This document shows positions 1-5,145 of a DNA stretch of 17,107 bases, piece by piece (positions within the stretch are counted from its first letter, which is position 1; the number at the start of each line of letters is the position of its first letter). Position numbers and translations under genes: made by a program. Where the stretch lies: NCBI GenBank assembly GCA_964250215.1, contig CAXUEX010000056.1, positions 1-17,107 on the forward strand, given 5' to 3'. The notes under the pieces were generated by a model. The model worked only from the letters and a program-made list of their open reading frames with translations. It had not been told where the DNA came from and did no database searches. The stretch is from DAIDJM01 sp964250215 (GTDB lineage Bacteria; Pseudomonadota; Alphaproteobacteria; Acetobacterales; Acetobacteraceae).

Positions 1-143
1 GGTTCGCGGGCGGCGCGGCGGGCGATGGCGGATTCGAATGCGGGGCCTTCGCCGCCGGCGAAATCGCGCAGGCGCCGGGCTTCGCGCTGCGGCTGTTCGA
101 TGCCGGCGCGGCGCAGGCGGGCGGCGGCTTCCGTTACTGACAT
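1..143 (-). CDS. prmC: Release factor glutamine methyltransferase PrmC, N-terminal part
   Basis: Only the first 47 residues are in the window; the gene runs off the left edge. It begins MSVTEAAARLRRAGIEQPQR and continues with EARRLRDF and then FESAIARRAARE. This is the pattern of the PrmC/HemK N-terminal helical domain, where a REAR motif is followed by a FExxIARRAxREP stretch that leads into the methyltransferase domain. PrmC methylates the glutamine of the GGQ motif in release factors RF1 and RF2 in the cytoplasm. The segment between REAR and FES is shorter than usual. The SAM-binding and NPPY motifs lie outside the window, so the call rests on the N-terminus alone. The ATG (complement of 141-143) is 32 bases from the lepA start, divergent. 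No Shine-Dalgarno motif is evident. Confidence 0.72.
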   Translation of the reverse strand, partial: MSVTEAAARLRRAGIEQPQREARRLRDFAGGEGPAFESAIARRAARE

Positions 144-175
144 GTCGGGCAAATGCGCCTATCTCCCGCGGCATC

Positions 176-1978
176 ATGTCCACGCCGCTCGCCCGCATCC
201 GCAATTTTTCGATCATCGCGCATATCGATCACGGCAAATCGACGCTCGCCGACCGGCTGATCCAGGCCTGCGGCGGGCTGTCGGACCGCGAGATGACGAA
301 CCAGGTGCTCGACAACATGGAGCTGGAACGGGAGCGCGGCATTACGATCAAGGCGCAGACGGTGCGGCTGAGCTACCGCGCGCGGGACGGCGAGACCTAT
401 GCGCTGAACCTGATGGATACGCCCGGCCATGTGGATTTCGCCTATGAGGTAAGCCGCAGCCTGGCCGCCTGCGAGGGCAGCCTGCTGGTGGTGGATGCGA
501 GCCAGGGCGTGGAAGCGCAGACGCTGGCGAATGTCTATCAGGCCATCGAGGCGAACCACGAAATTGTGCCGGTGCTGAACAAGATCGATCTGCCGGCGGC
601 CGAGCCCGATCGGGTGCGGGCGCAGATCGAGGAGGTGATCGGCCTGCCGGCCGACGACGCGGTGCTGATCAGCGCCAAGACCGGGCTGAATATTGAGGGC
701 GTGCTGGAAGCGCTGGTGACGCGGCTGCCGCCGCCCATAGGTGAGGCCGACGCGCCGTTGAAAGCGCTGCTGGTGGATAGCTGGTACGACGCGTATCTGG
801 GCGTGGTGATCCTGGTGCGCGTGAAAGACGGGTTTTTGCGGCGCGGCCAGAAGATCCGGATGATGGCGCGCGGCACCACCCACGCCGTGGAGCAGGTGGG
901 CGTGTTCACGCCGAAGATGGTTGCGGAGGCGGAACTGGGCCCCGGCGAGATGGGCTATATCACGGCCGCGATCAAGACCGTGGCCGACGTGGCCGTGGGC
1001 GACACGATCACCGACGACCGGGCGCCGGCGGGGGCGCCGCTGCCGGGGTTCAAGCCTTCGGTGCCGGCGGTGTGGTGCGGGCTGTATCCGGTGGACGCCG
1101 ACGATTTCGAAAAGCTGCGCGACAGCCTGGCGAAGCTGCGGCTGAACGATGCGAGCTTCCATTACGAGGCCGAAAGCTCGGCGGCTTTGGGCTTCGGCTT
1201 CCGCTGCGGCTTTCTGGGCATGTTGCATCTGGAGATCATCCAGGAGCGCCTCTCGCGCGAGTTCAATCTCGACCTCATCGCGACGGCCCCGTCGGTGGTC
1301 TATCGCCTGCACAAGACCAATGGGCAGGCGATGGAACTGCACAACCCGGCCGACATGCCGGACCCGAGCACGATCGACCGGATGGAGGAGCCGTGGATTC
1401 GCGCGACCATCATGGTGCCGGACGATTACCTGGGCAACGTTCTGACGCTGTGCAACGAACGGCGCGGGCAGCAGGTGGATCTGACGTATGTGGGCGACCG
1501 GGCCATGGCGGTGTACCGGCTGCCGCTGAACGAGGTGGTGTTCGATTTCTACGACCGGCTGAAAAGCATTTCGCGCGGGTATGCGAGCTTCGATTACGCG
1601 ATGGACGGGTATGCCGAGAGCGACCTGGTGCGCATTTCCATCCTGGTGAACGCCGATCCGGTGGACGCGCTGAGCTTCATTGCGCACCGCAGCGTGGCCG
1701 AGACGCGCGGGCGGGCGATCTGCGCGAAGCTGAAGGAGCTTATACCGCGGCAATTGTTCAAGATCGCCATCCAGGCTTCGATCGGCAGCCGGATCATTGC
1801 GCGGGAGACGCTGGGGGCCTTGAGCAAGGACGTGACGGCCAAGTGTTACGGCGGGGATATTACGCGGAAGCGGAAGCTGCTGGAGAAGCAGAAGGAGGGG
1901 AAGAAGCGGATGCGGCAGTTCGGCAAGGTGGAGATACCGCAATCGGCGTTTCTGGCGGCGTTGAAGATGGATGCTTGA
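176..1978 (+). CDS. lepA: Elongation factor 4 (LepA), ribosome back-translocase GTPase
   Basis: A complete 600-residue protein, the usual LepA length. The GTPase motifs are all present: G1 AHIDHGKS (15-22), G2 RGITIKAQ, G3 DTPGH (81-85), G4 NKID (135-138) and G5 SAKTG. The EF-G-like domains follow, and the protein ends in the LepA-specific C-terminal domain, with GGDITRKRKLLEKQKEGKKR shortly before the end. EF4 binds the ribosome at the membrane or in the cytosol and promotes back-translocation or relieves stalled complexes, mainly under ionic or cold stress. The frame is open 46 codons further upstream, but the family N-terminus (MSTPLARIRNFSIIAHIDHG) fixes the ATG at 176. No strong ribosome-binding site is visible. 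The 32-base gap to divergent prmC leaves little room for separate promoters, so part of the control region probably lies inside one of the two genes. Confidence 0.97.
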   Translation: MSTPLARIRNFSIIAHIDHGKSTLADRLIQACGGLSDREMTNQVLDNMELERERGITIKAQTVRLSYRARDGETYALNLMDTPGHVDFAYEVSRSLAACEGSLLVVDASQGVEAQTLANVYQAIEANHEIVPVLNKIDLPAAEPDRVRAQIEEVIGLPADDAVLISAKTGLNIEGVLEALVTRLPPPIGEADAPLKALLVDSWYDAYLGVVILVRVKDGFLRRGQKIRMMARGTTHAVEQVGVFTPKMVAEAELGPGEMGYITAAIKTVADVAVGDTITDDRAPAGAPLPGFKPSVPAVWCGLYPVDADDFEKLRDSLAKLRLNDASFHYEAESSAALGFGFRCGFLGMLHLEIIQERLSREFNLDLIATAPSVVYRLHKTNGQAMELHNPADMPDPSTIDRMEEPWIRATIMVPDDYLGNVLTLCNERRGQQVDLTYVGDRAMAVYRLPLNEVVFDFYDRLKSISRGYASFDYAMDGYAESDLVRISILVNADPVDALSFIAHRSVAETRGRAICAKLKELIPRQLFKIAIQASIGSRIIARETLGALSKDVTAKCYGGDITRKRKLLEKQKEGKKRMRQFGKVEIPQSAFLAALKMDA

Positions 1979-2018
1979 GGCAAAGCGCCACCGACGGGCA
2001 GCGGCCCAGCAAGCCGGC

Positions 2019-2046
2019 TTGGACGATCACGAAACCGTAATATAAC
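2019..2046 (+). promoter_or_regulatory. Possible sigma70-type promoter upstream of the broken surface-protein gene
   Basis: A TTGGAC box (2019-2024) and a TATAAC box (2041-2046) are separated by 16 bases. The -10 box matches the consensus at five of six positions and stands out in this GC-rich DNA; the -35 box is weak. A six-base inverted repeat CTTGCC/GGCAAG (2051-2056 and 2073-2078) follows in the presumed leader. The start codon is about 60 bases downstream. Sequence match only. Confidence 0.4.
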
Positions 2047-2107
2047 CCGCCTTGCCGGCATCTCCCCCACCGGGCAAGATACTCGCCGCCCGTAACGGAG
2101 GCCCGTC

Positions 2108-2585
2108 ATGACCCGGACCACGATCTCCACCCTGCTCACCACGCAAGTGGTCCTTGGCACCGGTCAATACGGCACCACGCTGACCATAGCCGCCACGGGC
2201 GGCGTGGTGCCCGCAACCGATGGCGCCACCGCCATCAGCGGCGCCGCCACGCTTGAGGCGGTGCGGCTGATCAATGCGGGAACCCTCACCGGCGGCCATG
2301 GCGATCTGTCGGTTTCCGGCGGCGCCGGCATTTCTCTTGCGGGAAGCGGCGCGAACGAGCCTCACCTACCAGAACGGCACGCTGACGCTGCTGGCCGCCA
2401 ACCACCACCCGCTCGACAGGCTGATATTCGATGGCACCTACACGGCGGCTGATTTTGGGTTAAAAACAATCGCCGGTGGCACGGAAATCTCCTACGCGGG
2501 CCCGACGGCGGCGACCTTCGTCTCGCTGCATGCGCCGCCGGACACCTCGTTCTGGCATTTCGGCGGCAACGGGCACAGCGTGTAA
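2108..2585 (+). pseudogene. Frameshifted repeat-rich surface-type protein fragment
   Basis: Two overlapping frames form one protein when the G near 2357 is treated as an extra base. The first frame gives MTRTTISTLLTTQVVLGTGQ followed by short Thr/Gly/Ala strands (TLTIAATGG, AGTLTGGHGDLSVSGGAG). The second continues as SLTYQNGTLTLLAANHH, then a LIFDGTYTAADFGL segment, and stops at 2583-2585. The restored product would be about 158 residues. A ribosome-binding site GGAG (2097-2100) lies 7 bases before the ATG. The N-terminal part resembles the start, and the LIFDGTYTAADF part the end, of large beta-strand-repeat surface or autotransporter-like proteins that I associate with Acetobacteraceae. 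A small remnant that lost its central repeats is therefore plausible. No signal peptide or membrane anchor is visible. I do not recognise a precise family, and a sequencing error could also explain the shift. Confidence 0.6.
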
Positions 2586-2652
2586 GTTGCGAGGCCGGAA
2601 AGCTCGCGGGCCGATCCGCCAGACTGGCGTCGAGCGCGGCGGGACCATCGGC

Positions 2653-2682
2653 TTGACTTCTGGCTAAGCGAAGGCCTATTTA
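2653..2682 (+). promoter_or_regulatory. Probable promoter of the first toxin-antitoxin operon
   Basis: TTGACT (2653-2658) matches the -35 consensus at five of six positions. It is followed after 18 bases by TATTTA (2677-2682), a poorer -10 box inside an unusually AT-rich patch. The predicted transcript would start near 2689, about 28 bases before the ATG at 2717. The sequence just downstream is filled by three copies of an 8-base direct repeat. Confidence 0.45.
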
Positions 2683-2683
2683 G

Positions 2684-2715
2684 ACCAGCCGGATCAACCA
2701 GCCGAGCACCAGCCG
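2684..2715 (+). repeat. Three direct repeats of ACCAGCCG, possible antitoxin operator
   Basis: ACCAGCCG occurs perfectly at 2684-2691, 2697-2704 and 2708-2715, with start-to-start spacings of 13 and 11 bases. The copies fill the space between the putative -10 box and the ATG at 2717. Phd-family antitoxins, alone or with their toxin, commonly repress their own operon by binding repeats near the promoter. The position fits that role, but binding is inferred. The repeats also occupy the place where a ribosome-binding site would be, and none is visible. Confidence 0.5.
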
Positions 2716-2716
2716 A

Positions 2717-2962
2717 ATGCGCGATATCCAGGCCTCCGACGCGAAAACCCGCCTGCCGCAAATCCTCGATGAGGTGGAGCGGGGCGAAACGGTGCGCATT
2801 ACGCGGCACGGCCGGCCGATCGCCCGGATTGTTCCGGAAACGGATCGCCGCCAAGCCGAGATCGACAAGGCCATAGCGAATATCCGGGCGCTGCGTCGTC
2901 GTACCGGGAAGATCACGCCTGAAGAGATTGTTGCGTTTCGCCACGAAGGCCACAAATACTGA
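2717..2962 (+). CDS. Type II antitoxin, Phd/YefM family
   Basis: An 81-residue protein with the typical Phd/YefM N-terminal DNA-binding region: IQASDAKTRLPQILDEV, then the strand pair GETVRITRHGRPIARIVP (about 24-41). The charged C-terminal half (RRQAEIDKAIANIRALRRRT and onward) is the part expected to wrap the toxin. The gene sits one base ahead of a PIN-domain toxin gene, the standard antitoxin-first order, which implies translational coupling. It should neutralise the neighbouring ribonuclease and autorepress the pair, possibly through the repeats at 2684-2715. The ATG directly follows those repeats without a clear Shine-Dalgarno sequence, and the modest 5' leader could make translation weak. 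The family call is firm; the exact subgroup is not. Confidence 0.88.
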   Translation: MRDIQASDAKTRLPQILDEVERGETVRITRHGRPIARIVPETDRRQAEIDKAIANIRALRRRTGKITPEEIVAFRHEGHKY

Positions 2963-2963
2963 C

Positions 2964-3374
2964 GTGCCGTTCGTTCTGGACGCCTCTGCTGCTGCGTGCT
3001 GGGCATTCGAGGACGAGAACCATCCTGTGGCCGCCCTTGCGCTGGAAGGGATCCGCACGGATGAGGCCATCGCGCCGGCGCTGTGGTGGTTCGAGGTGAG
3101 GAACACCCTGCTTGTTGGCGAGCGCCGCGGCCGGCTGACCGAAGCCGATACGGCGACGTTCCTGCGCGAGCTTCATCGGTTCGGCGTGATCATCGACCGC
3201 ACACCGCAGGAAGGCGCAGTCATGGCCCTGGCGCGCCAGTATCGGCTCAGCGTGTACGACGCCAGCTACCTGGAGCTGGCACAGCGCGAGGCATTGCCGT
3301 TGGCGACGCTCGACCGCGATCTGCAGAAATCTGCAACTGCACTCGGCGTGATGCTATTCGGTGCTGGTGCGTAA
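2964..3374 (+). CDS. vapC: VapC-type PIN-domain ribonuclease toxin
   Basis: A 136-residue PIN-domain protein, complete. The four acidic active-site positions are visible: D6 in VPFVLDAS, E44 in WWFEVRN, D99 in VYDASYLELA and D117 in ATLDRDL. They would hold the divalent metal used to cut RNA; known VapC toxins often cleave initiator tRNA or the 23S rRNA sarcin-ricin loop. The target here cannot be told from sequence. The GTG at 2964 comes one base after the antitoxin stop, and the first acidic residue sits at the expected distance from it; the frame is open further upstream only inside the antitoxin gene. An inverted repeat AACGGC/GCCGTT (3373-3378 and 3389-3394) at the stop has no T-tract and is a poor terminator. 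Confidence 0.9.
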   Translation: MPFVLDASAAACWAFEDENHPVAALALEGIRTDEAIAPALWWFEVRNTLLVGERRGRLTEADTATFLRELHRFGVIIDRTPQEGAVMALARQYRLSVYDASYLELAQREALPLATLDRDLQKSATALGVMLFGAGA

Positions 3375-3428
3375 CGGCCTAACCCGGCGCCGTTGACCCT
3401 CCGAACCCGGGCTGCCAGACCCGGCGCC

Positions 3429-4355
3429 ATGCGTTCTCCCGCCAATTGGGCCTGGGCTGCCTATGCCACCGTCTGCCTCGTCTGGGGCAGCACGTTCCTG
3501 GGCATCCGCATTGCCGACGAGACCATTCCGCCGATTCTGATGATCGGTGTGCGCTCGGTGCTGGCGGGCGGCATCATGCTGGGGGTGGCGAGGGCGCTGG
3601 GGGCGCGCTGGCCTGGGTGGCGTGGCATCGTGGCGGGCGCCGCATCGGGCGCGTTGCTGTTCTGCGGTGGGCAGGCGCTGCTGGCCTGGGGCGAGGTGCG
3701 TGTGGCCTCCGGCCAGGCGGCGGTGCTGAACGCGACGCTGGCGTTGTTCCTGCCGTTTTGCGCCTGGGCGCTCGGCACGGCGCGGTTTCCTCGACCGGTG
3801 GCCCTGGCGGGGCTGCTGCTGGGGTTTGCCGGGGTGGCGGTGCTGGCGCGGCCGGGGGCGCCGCCGCAGGCCGCGCATGGCGGCGCGGCCCCCGGTTGGG
3901 CGGGGGGGGGTTTTTGGCGGGGGCGTGCGATGACGCGCAAATATCCGCCCAGCCGGTATGTGGCGATCACGGCCGGGTTGCAGATGTTGTTCGGCGGGCT
4001 GACGGATTTTGCCGCCGCCTGGCCGGCCGGCGAATACGCGCATTTCGATCCCGGATCGATAACGGCGCGCTCGATTTATGCTTTCTTCTATTTGGTGGTG
4101 ATGGGCTCGCTGGTGGCGTTCGCGGCGTTCAGCTGGCTGGTGCATATCTGGCCGCCGGACCGGCTGGCCACCTATACGTTCGTGAACCCGGTGGTGGCGC
4201 TGGCGCTGGGCGCGGCGGTGGGCGAAGCGGTGGGGGTGCGCGAGATCGGGGCCGTGGCGCTGATTTTGGCCGCGGTGGCGCTGGTGATGCGCGAGAAGAA
4301 GATCGGCGGGCGCGGGAGGCTGCCGACGGCTTCCTTGCCGGCACGGTGCGAATGA
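3429..4355 (+). CDS. DMT/EamA-family permease, YedA-like, with a disturbed centre
   Basis: The 308-residue product is a drug/metabolite transporter of the inner membrane with two EamA repeats. Signature stretches are VWGSTFLGIRI near the start, GEVRVASGQAAVLNATLALF in the first repeat, and MTRKYPPSRYVA and ATYTFVNPVVALALG in the second. YedA-like members export small metabolites or drugs; the substrate is unknown. ATG 3429 is preferred because the first helix follows directly. A TTG at 3393 would add 12 polar residues. Each candidate is immediately preceded by the same ten bases, ACCCGGCGCC (3382-3391 and 3419-3428). At 3902-3915, nine G then five T interrupt the link between the repeats. Family members usually have a helix ending like WALGSVMTR there. 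This frame reads GWAGGGFWRGRAMTR, while the next frame reads GGFLAGAC. Two compensating indels with loss of a few codons fit best. The gene may be damaged or misassembled. Confidence 0.78.
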   Translation: MRSPANWAWAAYATVCLVWGSTFLGIRIADETIPPILMIGVRSVLAGGIMLGVARALGARWPGWRGIVAGAASGALLFCGGQALLAWGEVRVASGQAAVLNATLALFLPFCAWALGTARFPRPVALAGLLLGFAGVAVLARPGAPPQAAHGGAAPGWAGGGFWRGRAMTRKYPPSRYVAITAGLQMLFGGLTDFAAAWPAGEYAHFDPGSITARSIYAFFYLVVMGSLVAFAAFSWLVHIWPPDRLATYTFVNPVVALALGAAVGEAVGVREIGAVALILAAVALVMREKKIGGRGRLPTASLPARCE

Positions 4356-4395
4356 GCGGGCGAGGGTTGACGCGGGCGAGCCGGGGTTCCAATTG

Positions 4396-4410
4396 TGACT
4401 ACTGTGGTCA
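4396..4410 (+). promoter_or_regulatory. Imperfect palindrome, candidate operator of the second toxin-antitoxin pair
   Basis: TGACTAC, a central T, then GTGGTCA form a 15-base inverted repeat with one mismatch per arm, 15 bases upstream of the TTG start at 4426. A TTGACG box (4367-4372) upstream could be a -35 element, with AATTGT (4391-4396) as a weak -10 after 18 bases; the palindrome would then cover the start of transcription. This is where Phd-type antitoxins usually bind. The role is inferred from position and symmetry. Confidence 0.42.
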
Positions 4411-4425
4411 TCAGCGGGGGTCGCC

Positions 4426-4668
4426 TTGCACGAAATCCAGTTGCGGGATGCCAAGGCGAGATTATCGGCGGTGATCGACGACGTCTGCCGGGGCGAGCCC
4501 TGCATCATCACGCGGCATGGCAGGCGCGACGCCGTGGTTTTGAGTTTCGCGGAGTGGCAGCGCCTTTCCAGCGTGCCTGCCTTCGGCCGGCTGCTGATGC
4601 GGGCACCGTTGACGGACGGCGACCTGCCGGCGCGCGACGCGGCCGGGCTGCGCGAGGCGACTCTCTGA
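4426..4668 (+). CDS. Type II antitoxin, Phd/YefM family (second pair)
   Basis: An 80-residue protein: HEIQLRDAKARLSAVIDDV, then GEPCIITRHGRRDAVVLSFAE. This is the Phd/YefM DNA-binding fold, with the family's usual spacing between the AKxxLS helix and the ITRHG strand. The C-terminal part (SSVPAFGRLLMRAP and onward) is the expected toxin-binding tail. The start is a TTG preceded by AGCGGGGG. An in-frame TGA at 4396-4398 excludes ATG, GTG or TTG starts upstream (only CTG 4402 remains), so the TTG is well supported. It precedes a PIN toxin gene by five bases. Its sequence differs clearly from the first antitoxin in this window, so the two pairs are separate modules rather than a recent duplication. 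Confidence 0.88.
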   Translation: MHEIQLRDAKARLSAVIDDVCRGEPCIITRHGRRDAVVLSFAEWQRLSSVPAFGRLLMRAPLTDGDLPARDAAGLREATL

Positions 4669-4673
4669 CGGGC

Positions 4674-5126
4674 GTGTATCTGGTCGATTCCAATTTGTTG
4701 TCGGCGGCGGCGCCGGCCAGATCGCGGCCAAGCCCCGGGCTGATTCGATGGATGGAGCGGAACAGCGAGCTGCTCTATCTCTCGGTCATCACCGTGGCCG
4801 AGGTGGAAAGCGGTATCGCCAAGGCGCGGCGCGAGGGCTCGGCTCGGCGGGCGGAGCTTCTGGGAGCGTGGTTGGAAACGGTGCTGCATCTCTATGCCGT
4901 CCGCATCCTGCCGTTGACCATCGACGTGGCCAGGCGGCTCGGCGAGCTGACGGACCGGGCGCGCGGTTTTGGGCGGGCACCGGGCCTGGCCGACCTTGCG
5001 ATCGCCGCGACGGCTTTGGACCGGAGTTATATGGTGCTGACCCGGAACGTGCGCCATTTCGAGGGGCTTGGCGTGCGCGTTCACGACCCATTTGCGAGTC
5101 TTCCCGCCACGGCAGCCAACCCTTAG
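4674..5126 (+). CDS. vapC: VapC/FitB-type PIN-domain ribonuclease toxin (second pair)
   Basis: A 150-residue PIN protein beginning VYLVDSNLLSA, with D5, E43 in VAEVESG and D107 in GLADLAIAATA as metal ligands. The fourth position is N125 in LTRNVRHFEGLGV, a replacement often seen in FitB-like PIN toxins. It should be a metal-dependent ribonuclease held inactive by the antitoxin encoded five bases upstream. The GTG at 4674 was chosen because it places the first aspartate at residue 5, as in the family; the frame is open further upstream only across the antitoxin gene. It ends only 19 bases before the efflux permease gene at 5146, with no terminator between. Transcription from the toxin-antitoxin promoter could therefore continue into the efflux genes. 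Confidence 0.9.
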   Translation: MYLVDSNLLSAAAPARSRPSPGLIRWMERNSELLYLSVITVAEVESGIAKARREGSARRAELLGAWLETVLHLYAVRILPLTIDVARRLGELTDRARGFGRAPGLADLAIAATALDRSYMVLTRNVRHFEGLGVRVHDPFASLPATAANP

Positions 5127-5135
5127 GCTTCGCCC

Positions 5136-5139
5136 GGAG
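5136..5139 (+). promoter_or_regulatory. Ribosome-binding site that sets the TTG start at 5146
   Basis: GGAG lies six bases upstream of TTG 5146. That TTG opens LSLSAPFIARPIAT, the normal N-terminus of MdtB/MuxB proteins. The site supports the TTG over the longer frame that opens at 5068 inside vapC. Confidence 0.7.
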
Positions 5140-5145
5140 CTTGCT

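Noticed and set aside
134..1942. A 602-codon open frame on the minus strand opposite lepA
   Set aside because: It lies entirely antisense to a clear lepA, and its composition (rich in His, Arg, Gln) is that of a mirrored GC-rich gene.
2274..2585. An independent 103-codon gene starting at 2274
   Set aside because: Its first part is out-of-frame translation of the upstream half. Only the part after about 2358 looks real and it continues the gene that starts at 2108.
3373..3394. Inverted repeat AACGGC/GCCGTT as a terminator after the first toxin
   Set aside because: The stem is six pairs with a ten-base loop and no T-tract follows, so it is not a convincing intrinsic terminator.
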